A DNA stretch of 8,954 nucleotides from Acidobacteriota bacterium (GCA_028876695.1 JAGWRH010000029.1:1-8954), one strand, 5' to 3'. Positions 1-6,962 are shown, counted from the first letter of the stretch. Made by a program: numbers and translations. The notes: generated by a model not told the origin, from the sequence alone.

Positions 1-309
1 ATGCCAGCCCTGCCGCGTCAAGTTGTTTGGGCTATTGCACTCCAGGCTCCACTTATCGACGCCGCCGGCTGCGTTGGGAACGTCCAACTCGATCCAGCTA
101 TGAGGGTTAGTCCACTCAAATTCATGTATCGTGCCGACTAGCACCATTTCCTTATCGCGATCGAACATCGCGAAGGAATGGTGCGCCAGCGCGGGCGTGG
201 CCAGCGCGAGTAGCAGCGCAGCCAATAGCGGCAATTTTGAGAACTGACTAGGAATCAATCCGTGGATGCACCGATCAGACGTGGCGGCCACCCCTTTCCG
301 TCTTGCCAT
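1..309 (-). CDS. DUF6152-like exported protein, 3' end beyond the window
   Basis: The minus strand is open from ATG at 309-307 to the window edge (103 codons, no stop), so only the N-terminal part is present. It reads as a hydrophobic signal peptide (core LPLLAALLLALATPALA, residues 26-42) followed at once by HHSFAMFD, then WTNPHSWIELDV and ending CNSPNNLTRQGWH. The HHSF start after the signal peptide, a TNPHxWxxLDV segment and an SPNxLxRxGW segment are the pattern I associate with DUF6152 periplasmic proteins, whose function is unknown to me. The ATG lies just after an in-frame TAG and has no good Shine-Dalgarno. An in-frame TTG at 258 would give a more typical 25-residue signal peptide (IPSQFSKLPLLAALL) and may be the true start. 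The gene is divergent from the secreted protein at 431, and such pairs may share a promoter region. Family call fairly secure, start uncertain. Confidence 0.8.
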   Translation of the reverse strand, partial: MARRKGVAATSDRCIHGLIPSQFSKLPLLAALLLALATPALAHHSFAMFDRDKEMVLVGTIHEFEWTNPHSWIELDVPNAAGGVDKWSLECNSPNNLTRQGWH

Positions 310-383
310 TTTCTAAATACCACAACTTCCTGCCGCGCAGCCAGAACAGTTTCTCGACGGGTGCCGACGTCGCGGATGTTTGA

Positions 384-389
384 TATGCT
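384..389 (+). promoter_or_regulatory. Possible extended -10 promoter element
   Basis: The intergenic region between the divergent genes contains TGATATGCT at 381-389. This resembles an extended -10 (TG-N-TATNNT), with no convincing -35 seventeen bases upstream. It would give a leader of about 35 nt before the ATG at 431. Inference from base pattern only. Confidence 0.25.
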
Positions 390-430
390 CAGCGAACGAT
401 CAGAAGCAAATCGTCATGGGGGTGACCGTA

Positions 431-1237
431 ATGAGGATCGCTTCGAGGGCGTGGCTGGGTGCGGCGGTAATTCTGCTCGTTTTCGCTTTCGACTCTTCCA
501 TGTGCCGCGCCCAAACGCCGCCGCCGACCGACAATGCGGCGCCCACTCCGCCGCAGCGCGCGGCTGCGTACTCGGTGCTCGCGAAGTTGCCGGATTGGGC
601 CGGTATTTGGGTTCTCGATTTTTCTGCGACGCCTCAGGGCGGTCTCGCTGATCGCGGTCCCGCAATGCGTTCTGATACTCCCGTCCTGACTTCCAAAGCT
701 GAGGCGCAGCTCAAGATCAATGAAGTGTTGGAAGCCAAGAACGACCCCCCGCCGTCGGAGAGCGCGAATTGTCTCCCGCCGGGCATGCCTACGATCATGT
801 TTCAACCCTACAATGTGGAATTTCTTTTCACGCCAGGACGCGTGACCATTATTCAGGAAGCGTACATGCAAGTTCGGCGGGTATACACCGACGGCCGCGG
901 CCACCCCGCAAACCTCGATCCCACTTTCAACGGCCATTCGATCGGACATTGGGAGGGCGATACGCTGGTGATTGACACCGTCGGCCTCGGTCATCCTACT
1001 CCGCTCGGCTATCACGAACTGATGCACGGCCCCCGTCTGCACGTAATCGAACGCATCCACCTCATCGCGCCCGATAAGCTGGAAGACGACATGACTTTGA
1101 TCGATCCGGACATCCTCGCCAGGCCCTGGCACGAAGTTCACACCTACACCCGTCATCGCAATTGGGACCAACTCGAATATATCTGCGAGGAAAACAACCG
1201 GAACCAGATTGAAAATGGCCAGATTAAGCCGTTCTGA
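431..1237 (+). CDS. Secreted protein of unknown function, GHSIGHWEGDT family
   Basis: 268 residues from ATG 431. This start is preferred because GGGGGTG lies about 8 bases upstream and the protein then begins directly with a signal peptide (hydrophobic residues 8-20, likely cleavage after CRA at 25-27). Earlier in-frame ATGs at 380 and 416 would only add a polar tail. The mature protein opens with a proline-rich stretch (29-41) and LPDWAGIWVLD (53-63). It then has CLPPGMPTIM (114-123), VEFLFTPGRVTII (129-141), RRVYTDGRGHP (149-159), DPTFNGHSIGHWEGDTLVIDT (163-183), a DPD segment with PWHE, and a C-terminal ENNRN. I recognise this as a family of uncharacterised exported proteins common in Acidobacteria and some Proteobacteria, often several per genome and often near DUF6152 genes. 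Two cysteines (114 and 252) could form a disulfide. No enzymatic motif I can name, so no function is proposed. Translation through the conserved blocks is intact. Confidence 0.85.
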   Translation: MRIASRAWLGAAVILLVFAFDSSMCRAQTPPPTDNAAPTPPQRAAAYSVLAKLPDWAGIWVLDFSATPQGGLADRGPAMRSDTPVLTSKAEAQLKINEVLEAKNDPPPSESANCLPPGMPTIMFQPYNVEFLFTPGRVTIIQEAYMQVRRVYTDGRGHPANLDPTFNGHSIGHWEGDTLVIDTVGLGHPTPLGYHELMHGPRLHVIERIHLIAPDKLEDDMTLIDPDILARPWHEVHTYTRHRNWDQLEYICEENNRNQIENGQIKPF

Positions 1238-1379
1238 AAGGAATTTGCGCGACGAATTCGATTGCAGCGCAGTTGCAGATTTCGCGGCGACCCCCTAAAG
1301 TCATTCCTAGACGCCTGAAAGCCCGCGATTGAGTCCCATTCTGTCCTCACGTCGTCTAATTTGAAGGGGGTATGCGCAG

Positions 1380-2489
1380 TTGGGCATGCGAATTCTTAAG
1401 TTCGCCGCTGTTGTACAGATTCTGCTGCTCGCCACCCATTGGTTCGTTTATCGGACTTGGACGTCCTTCCGCGCCGCTCCCGATCCTTTCGGAATACCGT
1501 GGCTTGCGATCATTTTCGCGGTTTTGTCGCTAACGTTCTTGAGCGCCTCGCTGCTTGCCTGGCGCTATTCGAATTTGGCTGTACGCGTGTACTACATGGT
1601 CGCCTCTGTGTGGCTGGGCTTCTTCACCTACTTCTTCTTCGCCTCGTGCCTGTCGTGGATCGTTTACGCGATCGCGCGATTGCTCGCCCCCGGCTGGTCT
1701 CCACGCCTGATCCTCTACGCCTGTTTTGCCGCTGCCTTCGCCGCCGGTCTGTGTGGGCTCATTAACTCCGCTTTCGTGCGCGTGCGCCGCGTTCCGATTA
1801 AGCTCGCGAATCTGCCTGATTCGTGGCGGGGCCGGGTCGCCGCCTTGGTCACCGATGCACATCTGGGCCACGTGCGTGGCGTGGCCTTTGCCAGGCGATT
1901 AGTGGCAAAACTGTCTCGCTTCCAGCCTGACGTCGTCTTCATCGGCGGCGATTTATATGACGGCACTGCGGCCGACGCCCGCCGTCTGGCCGAACCCTTG
2001 CGCAACATCGCCGCGCCGTTTGGCGCCTTCTTTATTACCGGCAATCACGAAGAATTTCGTCATCGCGCCGAATACATCGACGCTGTGCAGCACGCCGGCG
2101 TTCGCGTATTAAACAACGAGAAGGTCATCCTCGATGGGCTGCAACTCGTCGGCGTCCACGATCGTGATTCGGCCCTTCCCGAGCGCTTTCGCGCGATTCT
2201 GCGTGACGCGCGGCTCGACCCCGAAGCATCCAGCATTTTGCTCACTCACGCGCCCAATTTGCTGGGTATCGCTGCGGATGAAAAAATCGACCTGCAGCTC
2301 TCCGGCCACACGCACGGCGGCCAATTCTTTCCCTTCACCTGGTTCACTTCGCGAATTTATGGACCCTTCGTTCACGGCCTGAATCGTTTGGGAAATCTTC
2401 TGGTTTACACGTCGTATGGAGCAGGCACCTGGGGACCGCCATTTCGCCTCGGAACCAGCCCGGAAATTGTCCTCTTCTCATTCGAATAA
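1380..2489 (+). CDS. Membrane-anchored calcineurin-like metallophosphoesterase (YkuE/YaeI-like)
   Basis: 369 residues. The N-terminal third is hydrophobic, with four probable membrane spans near residues 5-23, 39-60, 71-98 and 108-130. A cytoplasm- or periplasm-facing phosphoesterase domain follows. The dimetal site is complete: D159 and H161 (TDAHLG), GGDLYDG with D191 and D194, GNHEEF (221-226), H290 (LLTHAPN) and GHTHGGQ (309-315). This order is the calcineurin-like family signature, and GHTHGGQ with multi-pass N-termini is typical of the YkuE/YaeI group of phosphodiesterases, some of which act on lipid-linked phosphates. The substrate here cannot be read from sequence. The TTG at 1380 is chosen because GAAGGGGG (1363-1370) lies 9 bases upstream; an ATG at 1386 would be 15 bases away but starts the same frame. 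TCTAAT at 1355-1360 could be a -10 box. It is followed 56 bp later by the flavin oxidoreductase gene. Confidence 0.9.
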   Translation: MGMRILKFAAVVQILLLATHWFVYRTWTSFRAAPDPFGIPWLAIIFAVLSLTFLSASLLAWRYSNLAVRVYYMVASVWLGFFTYFFFASCLSWIVYAIARLLAPGWSPRLILYACFAAAFAAGLCGLINSAFVRVRRVPIKLANLPDSWRGRVAALVTDAHLGHVRGVAFARRLVAKLSRFQPDVVFIGGDLYDGTAADARRLAEPLRNIAAPFGAFFITGNHEEFRHRAEYIDAVQHAGVRVLNNEKVILDGLQLVGVHDRDSALPERFRAILRDARLDPEASSILLTHAPNLLGIAADEKIDLQLSGHTHGGQFFPFTWFTSRIYGPFVHGLNRLGNLLVYTSYGAGTWGPPFRLGTSPEIVLFSFE

Positions 2490-2510
2490 GCCTCCTTCAG
2501 TAAATCTGCC

Positions 2511-2538
2511 TTGGCAATCGGAACATATCTGGCAAAAT
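2511..2538 (+). promoter_or_regulatory. Possible sigma70-like promoter giving a near-leaderless transcript
   Basis: TTGGCA (2511-2516) and CAAAAT (2533-2538) are separated by 16 bases. They match the consensus -35 at five of six and -10 at four of six positions. Transcription would start about at the GTG codon (2546), which has no Shine-Dalgarno. A GGCA...TGCC inverted repeat (2531-2545) overlaps the -10. Inference from pattern only. Confidence 0.35.
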
Positions 2539-2545
2539 ATCTGCC

Positions 2546-3676
2546 GTGTCCGACCAACCGACGAACCCAATTTTCAACAGCAATAAACTGAAACTCGGCA
2601 CCTTCTGCACCAATACGGTGCCGTATATGACGTTCATTCCCGAGCGCCGCGATCCCACCTGGGAAGGCTGCGTCGCCGGCGCGCGCATCGCGGACGACGC
2701 CGGCCTCGAAGCCATCGTTCCCATCGCGCGCTGGAAAGGTTATCTCGACGAAAAGCCGGACCACTACTCGAACGTCGTGTTCGACGTGTTCACCTGGGCC
2801 GCGGGCATCGCCCAGGCCACGAAGTATTCCTCTGTTTTCGCCACTTCTCACGCTCCCAACATGCATCCAGTGCTTGTCGCCAAGCAGTGCGCCACCATCG
2901 ACGCCATCTCCGGCGGTCGTTGCTCGCTCAATGTTGTCGGCGGATGGAACCGCCGCGAATTCGATATGTTCGGCATCGATTTGATGGAGCACGATCAACG
3001 GTACGTCTACCTCGATGAATGGCTTCATCTGCTCCGTCGCCTCTGGACTGATCCCGGCGAATTCGACTACCAATCGAACTATTTCCGCTTAAAGCAGGCC
3101 ATCTCGCGCCCGCATCCGCTGCAAAAAGGCGGCATTCCCATCATGAACGCCGCGCAATCGCCGGCGGGAATTCGCTTCTCGGCGAAAAATTCGGATATCG
3201 GCCTGATCAGTTTGCAAGGCGATACGCCCGAACAGTGGAAGCCGCAGATCGAAGATTACAAGCGCATGGCGCGCCAGGAGTTCGGCCGCGAGCTGCAACT
3301 CTGGACCAACGCGTCCGTCGTACAGGGCGACACGCAAAAGGACGCCGACGAATTCGTCCGCCGCTACACCGAGGAATATGTCGATAACGAGTGCATGGAC
3401 AGCATCATGGCCACCATCAGCAGGGAAAATAATGTCCCCGCCGATTCTCCGCAGCTGGCCTTCATGCGCCGGCGCATGTCCATGGGCGCGGGTCACCCAC
3501 TCGTCGGTACCGCGCAATCCATTGCTGAAGAACTGGTCCGCGTCTCCAAGGCCGGCATCGACGGGATCATCTTCACATGGGTCGATCACGTCGATGGTGT
3601 GGGGCGCTTCGTCCGAGGCGTCTTGCCGCTGCTGGAACAAGCCGGCTTGCGTAAACCGCACAAAAAGCCCGTTTGA
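2546..3676 (+). CDS. LLM-class flavin-dependent oxidoreductase, RutA/SfnG-like
   Basis: 376 residues starting at GTG 2546. An in-frame stop at 2501 and no other nearby start leave this as the only sensible choice. It is a bacterial-luciferase-like (beta/alpha)8 monooxygenase. Such enzymes use reduced FMN and oxygen to attack C-S, C-N or amide substrates. Visible family features are KLGTF near the N-terminus, the block HPVLVAKQCATIDAISGGR (107-125) followed by SLNVVGGWNRREFDMFG (127-143), EHDQRYVYLDEWLHLLRRLW (148-167), YFRLKQAISRPHPLQ (179-193) and AQSPAGIRFSAKNSD (203-217). The C-terminus has HPLVGTAQSIAEEL and a PLLEQAGLR end. By eye it is closest to RutA (pyrimidine ring-opening) and SfnG (dimethylsulfone monooxygenase), but no Rut or sulfur-use gene lies nearby and no NAD(P)H:flavin reductase is in the window, so the substrate is open. 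A strong stem-loop begins 5 bp after its stop. Confidence 0.88.
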   Translation: MSDQPTNPIFNSNKLKLGTFCTNTVPYMTFIPERRDPTWEGCVAGARIADDAGLEAIVPIARWKGYLDEKPDHYSNVVFDVFTWAAGIAQATKYSSVFATSHAPNMHPVLVAKQCATIDAISGGRCSLNVVGGWNRREFDMFGIDLMEHDQRYVYLDEWLHLLRRLWTDPGEFDYQSNYFRLKQAISRPHPLQKGGIPIMNAAQSPAGIRFSAKNSDIGLISLQGDTPEQWKPQIEDYKRMARQEFGRELQLWTNASVVQGDTQKDADEFVRRYTEEYVDNECMDSIMATISRENNVPADSPQLAFMRRRMSMGAGHPLVGTAQSIAEELVRVSKAGIDGIIFTWVDHVDGVGRFVRGVLPLLEQAGLRKPHKKPV

Positions 3677-3681
3677 TCTCG

Positions 3682-3720
3682 TTCTGTCTGGCTGCGCTTG
3701 CCGCGCCGTTCCAGACGGAA
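3682..3720 (+). terminator. Stem-loop after the oxidoreductase gene, candidate terminator
   Basis: The arms TTCTGTCTGG (3682-3691) and CCAGACGGAA (3711-3720) pair over 10 bp with one G-U wobble. The 19-base loop itself contains GCGC-TTGCC-GCGC (3694-3706), which can extend the helix. It begins 5 bp past the preceding stop codon. There is no clean T-tract, only AAGCTTTCATTC. It is therefore an atypical intrinsic terminator or an mRNA-stabilising hairpin. Confidence 0.45.
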
Positions 3721-3747
3721 AAGCTTTCATTCAAACTGCCGCCGCCC

Positions 3748-3753
3748 TAAAAT
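3748..3753 (+). promoter_or_regulatory. Possible -10 box before the synthetase-acetyltransferase gene
   Basis: TAAAAT at 3748-3753 matches the TATAAT consensus at five of six positions. It lies between the stem-loop and the start codon, and the -35 region is poor. It would give a leader of roughly 55 bases. Weak evidence, but consistent with this gene being transcribed separately from the oxidoreductase. Confidence 0.22.
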
Positions 3754-3815
3754 TCCTTTCGCTCCATGTTTTCGCGATCAATACATCCGCCTCTTTCCGT
3801 TCTGGCGTCGAAGCG

Positions 3816-6512
3816 ATGAGCCGCCGATCGTCTCTCGAAAAAATGTTCATGCCGCTCTCGGTCGCCGTCATCGGGGCTACCGATCGCGTTGGCACCGTGG
3901 CGTGCACTCTGCTTCAGAACTTGACCCACGGGAAATTCGCGGGTTCCATTTTGCCGGTGAACCCCAAGCACGCGGAAATCATGGGCCTGCGTTGTTATCC
4001 GAGCATCGCAAGCGCGCCCGGCCCGGTGGACGTCGCGGTAATCGTCACTCCCGCAGCCACGGTTCCCGGCATCGTAGACGAATGCGTCAATTCCGGAGTC
4101 GGTGCCGCCGTCGTGATTTCGGCCGGTTTCAAGGAGCGCGGCCCCGAAGGCGCTGAACTCGAGCGTCAAATCAAGGACCGCCTCCGCGGTTCAAAAATGC
4201 GCCTGATTGGCCCGAATTGCCTGGGCGTGATGAACCCTCTCGCCGCGTTCAACGCCACCTTTGCCCACGATATGGCCTTGCCGGGCAAGGTCGCTTTTCT
4301 CAGCCAAAGCGGCGCCCTCGAAACAGCGATTCTCGATTGGAGCCTCGAAGAACAGGTCGGCTTCAGCGCCATCGTATCTACCGGCTCGATGCTCGACGTC
4401 GGTTGGGGCGATCTGATCGATTATTTCGGAGACGACGCTGCCACGCAGGCGATCTTGCTCTACATCGAGTCCGTCGGTGACGCGCGCCCATTCCTGTCCG
4501 CGGCTCGCGAAGTGGCGCTGCGGAAACCAATCATCGTCATCAAAGCCGGACGCTCGGCTGCTGCCTCGCGCGCCGCCACGTCCCATACCGGCGCGCTTAC
4601 AGGCAGCGACGAAGTGTTCGACGCGGCCCTGCGCCGCTGCGGCGTTCTTCGCGTCCGCAGCATCAGCGATCTTTTCTATATGGCGGAGACACTGGCGCGC
4701 CAGCCGCGCCCCCGCGGCCCCAAGCTCACCATTCTGACCAACGCCGGCGGCCCGGGCGTGCTTGCCACGGACGCTCTCATCGCAAATGGCGGTGAACTCG
4801 CCGTGCTTTCGGACGCGTCCGTCGAAGCCCTCAGCGAATTTCTGTCGCCGTATTGGAGCCACGGCAATCCCATCGACATACTTGGGGACGCGGGTCCGGA
4901 AGAATATGGCCGCGCGCTGGAAATCGCCATGCGCGACCCGCAAACGGATGGCCTGCTCGCGATCCTCGCACCCCAGGGGATGAGCGATCCCGCGAAGGTC
5001 GCTGAAAAAATGCGCCCCTTCGCGCGCGGCTCCGGCAAGCCGGTCGTCGCCAGCTGGATGGGCGGAAGACTGATGGCCGAAGGCGTGGAAACCCTGAACG
5101 ACGCCGGAATTCCCACTTTCTCCTACGCCGATACCGCTGCGCGGGCTTTCTGCTACATGTGGCGCTACAGCTACAATCTGCGCGCGCTTTACGAAACGCC
5201 CAGCCTCGCCGAAGCACCCGAGGAGGCGGTGAATTCCGCCGCCAATGTCACCGAGACTCTAAACCGCATTCTTCGCACCGGCCGAACCGTTCTGACCGAA
5301 GTGGAATCGAAGCAGGTGCTGAAGCAGTATGGCATTCCTGTCGTTGACACGCGATTCGCGAATTCTCTCGAAGATGCTGCGCGGATTGCGAAAGAGCTCG
5401 GATTTCCCGCCGTGCTGAAAGTCTATTCCAAAACGATCACCCATAAGACCGACGTCGGCGGCGTAAAGCTGAATTTGCCCGACGAGTCAGCCGTTCGGCG
5501 GGCATTTGCGGAGATCGAAGCCGCTGTGAAAGAACTGGCCGGCGCGGATCAATTTCAAGGCGTAACGGTTCAGCCCATGATCCGCGGCGATGGGTACGAG
5601 CTCATCATCGGCAGCAGCATCGATCCGCAGTTTGGTCCCGTAATTCTCTTCGGATCGGGCGGACAGTTGGTGGAAGTGTATGCCGATCGTGCGCTAGCCT
5701 TGCCTCCGCTCAATACGACTCTGGCCCAGCGCCTCATCGAGCAAACGAAGATTTATCGTGCATTGCAGGGCGTGCGCGGTCGCCCTCCCGTGGATCTCGA
5801 AAGTCTGCGGTTGATTTTGGTCCGCTTCGGGAAACTGCTGGCTGAACAGCCGCGCATCGGAGAAATCGATATGAATCCGCTTCTCGCAGGACCCGATCGC
5901 ATCGTCGCCCTGGATGCGCGGATCATTCTACATGGCTCCGAAATCAAGCATGAAAATCTGCCACGCCTGGCTATTCGCCCTTATCCGCTGCAATACGTCG
6001 GCCTCTGGAAGATGAACGATGGCGCGCAAATCACCATTCGCCCCATCCGTCCTGAGGACGAGCCGCTGATGGCCAAGTTTCATGGCACGCTTTCCGATCG
6101 CAGCGTATATCTCCGTTACTTCCATATGGAGCGCCTCGGTTCGCGCGTGTCCCACGAGCGGCTGATTCAACGCTGCTTTATCGACTATGACCGCGAACTC
6201 GCTTTGGTGGCCGATCTGGAAAGTCCGCAAACGCACGAACACGAAATTCTCGGAGCGGGCAGGCTAACGAAATTGCGAGGAGAGGAAGAAGCTGAGATCG
6301 GCGTTTTAATCAGTGATCCGTATCAGGGCCAAGGGCTGGGTACGGAGCTCGTTCGCAGGTTGATCGCGGCGGCCCATGATGAAAAGCTGCAGCGTATCAT
6401 CGCCCACATTTTGCCGGAAAACGCTGGGATGCGGTCGCTTGCGGACCGTTTCGGTTTTCGTGTTCGCCCCACGGAATTCCCGGGCACAGTCGTGGCCGTG
6501 CTCGAACTGTAG
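3816..6512 (+). CDS. Acetate/acyl-CoA ligase (ADP-forming) fused to GNAT acetyltransferase, Pat/PatZ-like
   Basis: 898 residues from ATG 3816; the reading frame is open further upstream but that part overlaps the previous gene and has no family similarity. The N-terminal CoA-binding domain has SVAVIGATDRVG (15-26), VNPKH and GPNCLG (132-137). The ligase part has SQSGAL (163-168), KAGRSAAASRAATSHTGAL with H257, then ILTNAGGPGVLATDAL. An ATP-grasp domain follows at about 490-725, with VESKQVLKQYGIPVV, FPAVLKVYSKTITHKTDVGG (H543) and EIDMNPLL. A GNAT domain occupies about 739-898: ITIRPIRPEDEPL, E827 in EAEIGVLI, the acetyl-CoA loop QGQGLG (837-842) and a PENAGMRSLADRFGF end. This is the order and length of the Pat/YfiQ protein lysine acetyltransferases (E. 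coli PatZ is about 886 residues), which acetylate and switch off acetyl-CoA synthetase. As I recall PatZ, its equivalent of H257 is asparagine, so its ligase part is inactive. Here the histidine remains, so the protein may also make acetyl-CoA or another acyl-CoA. Confidence 0.92.
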   Translation: MSRRSSLEKMFMPLSVAVIGATDRVGTVACTLLQNLTHGKFAGSILPVNPKHAEIMGLRCYPSIASAPGPVDVAVIVTPAATVPGIVDECVNSGVGAAVVISAGFKERGPEGAELERQIKDRLRGSKMRLIGPNCLGVMNPLAAFNATFAHDMALPGKVAFLSQSGALETAILDWSLEEQVGFSAIVSTGSMLDVGWGDLIDYFGDDAATQAILLYIESVGDARPFLSAAREVALRKPIIVIKAGRSAAASRAATSHTGALTGSDEVFDAALRRCGVLRVRSISDLFYMAETLARQPRPRGPKLTILTNAGGPGVLATDALIANGGELAVLSDASVEALSEFLSPYWSHGNPIDILGDAGPEEYGRALEIAMRDPQTDGLLAILAPQGMSDPAKVAEKMRPFARGSGKPVVASWMGGRLMAEGVETLNDAGIPTFSYADTAARAFCYMWRYSYNLRALYETPSLAEAPEEAVNSAANVTETLNRILRTGRTVLTEVESKQVLKQYGIPVVDTRFANSLEDAARIAKELGFPAVLKVYSKTITHKTDVGGVKLNLPDESAVRRAFAEIEAAVKELAGADQFQGVTVQPMIRGDGYELIIGSSIDPQFGPVILFGSGGQLVEVYADRALALPPLNTTLAQRLIEQTKIYRALQGVRGRPPVDLESLRLILVRFGKLLAEQPRIGEIDMNPLLAGPDRIVALDARIILHGSEIKHENLPRLAIRPYPLQYVGLWKMNDGAQITIRPIRPEDEPLMAKFHGTLSDRSVYLRYFHMERLGSRVSHERLIQRCFIDYDRELALVADLESPQTHEHEILGAGRLTKLRGEEEAEIGVLISDPYQGQGLGTELVRRLIAAAHDEKLQRIIAHILPENAGMRSLADRFGFRVRPTEFPGTVVAVLEL

Positions 6513-6548
6513 TCGAGTTCCGGGGCCGCGGTGGATTCTCGCTGAACT

Positions 6549-6562
6549 CTTGTTTGAACAAG
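6549..6562. terminator. Short palindrome between convergent genes
   Basis: CTTGTTTGAACAAG (6549-6562) can form a 5-6 bp hairpin in the 50-bp gap between the convergent synthetase-acetyltransferase and zinc-ribbon genes. It is small and AT-rich, so a bidirectional terminator role is only a suggestion from its position. Confidence 0.2.
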
Positions 6563-6796
6563 TCAGGCGGCCACGCCGTGAGTTGGTGTACGACGCCCAT
6601 ACGGGCGCGGCAGCATGACCACGCCTTTGCCAGTCCTGTATTCGAGGAAGTACCGGCTGGCACATTCACCGCACAGCCAGAAGTGCCTGATTTCCCCTTC
6701 AGCCTCGATGTCGCCCTGCTGAGGCGCCCGGAGCAGCTGTCCTTGCCGGTAATCAAATTGCGACGCGCATTGCGGGTTTACGCATCTCGGAAACAA
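6563..6796 (-). CDS. Small zinc-ribbon protein, function unknown
   Basis: 77 residues on the minus strand from a TTG at 6796. GAGGGAGG ends 5 bases before this TTG, one of the best Shine-Dalgarno sequences in the window, which fixes the start. The protein has two cysteine pairs, C5-x4-C10 (CVNPQC) and C42-x2-C45 (CGEC), flanking a polar middle. The second pair sits in HFWLCGECASRYFLEY. The spacing is that of a single zinc ribbon. I remember short proteins with a CxNPxC...FWLCxxC pattern as frequent in Acidobacteria, without a known function. There is no signal peptide or membrane segment, so it should be cytoplasmic, with nucleic-acid or protein binding the usual guesses for such ribbons. It is divergent from the eRF1-like gene and shares its upstream region with the GTGA/TCAC repeats. 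The opposite strand here carries no convincing gene. Confidence 0.7.
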   Translation of the reverse strand: MFPRCVNPQCASQFDYRQGQLLRAPQQGDIEAEGEIRHFWLCGECASRYFLEYRTGKGVVMLPRPYGRRTPTHGVAA

Positions 6797-6872
6797 AGCT
6801 TTCCTCCCTCAGCCGGATTCTCTGATGCAATAACGCCCCTTTTATGTTTAACACGGTCCATGAAAGGTGTCC

Positions 6873-6900
6873 GTGACAACCGTCACAGCTTATTGTGACG
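6873..6900. promoter_or_regulatory. CRP/FNR-like operator with three half-sites
   Basis: GTGA (6873-6876) and TCAC (6883-6886) are separated by exactly six bases, the GTGA-N6-TCAC layout of CRP-family sites. A further perfect 7-bp inverted repeat, CGTCACA (6881-6887) and TGTGACG (6894-6900), again has a 6-base spacer. The three half-sites therefore alternate at regular spacing in the middle of the divergent promoter region (6797-6999). A weak TTGTGA -35-like hexamer (6893-6898) overlaps the last half-site. Regulator identity is inference. Confidence 0.5.
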
Positions 6901-6943
6901 CCTCTCCTACAGGCTCTTAGATGCGCACCTTACGCTTTGAGTA

Positions 6944-6962
6944 GCGAGAGAAATTAACTCGC
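6944..6962 (+). repeat. Small inverted repeat in the eRF1-like gene leader
   Basis: GCGAG (6944-6948) and CTCGC (6958-6962) form a perfect 5-bp inverted repeat around the AT-rich loop AGAAATTAA, 38 bases before the ATG at 7000. It could be a leader hairpin or a minor operator. It may be chance. Confidence 0.2.

Noticed and set aside
389..1171. Long open frame on the minus strand opposite the secreted protein
   Set aside because: It is the antisense shadow of a gene with clear family motifs and a signal peptide; its own translation shows no recognisable domain.
1262..1278. Direct repeat TTGCAG (two copies, 5 bases apart)
   Set aside because: Too short to separate from chance and with no matching promoter layout.
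2405..3730. Long minus-strand open frames opposite the flavin oxidoreductase
   Set aside because: GC-rich third positions create such shadows; the plus strand carries full family motifs across the same region.
3378..3815. N-terminal extension of the synthetase-acetyltransferase
   Set aside because: This in-frame stretch overlaps the oxidoreductase gene and crosses the stem-loop; the family's N-terminal CoA-binding domain begins right after ATG 3816.
4191..4943. Minus-strand 250-residue open frame inside the synthetase gene
   Set aside because: Low-complexity, Arg/Gly/Ala-rich translation with no domain, fully inside a strong gene.
6397..6756. Overlapping minus-strand open frame at the end of the acetyltransferase gene
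   Set aside because: Overlaps two better-supported genes and has no good ribosome binding site or recognisable motif.
6554..6898. Plus-strand open frame across the zinc-ribbon gene
   Set aside because: No ribosome binding site or motif; the opposite strand has the paired cysteines and a strong Shine-Dalgarno, and this frame runs into the operator-like repeats.
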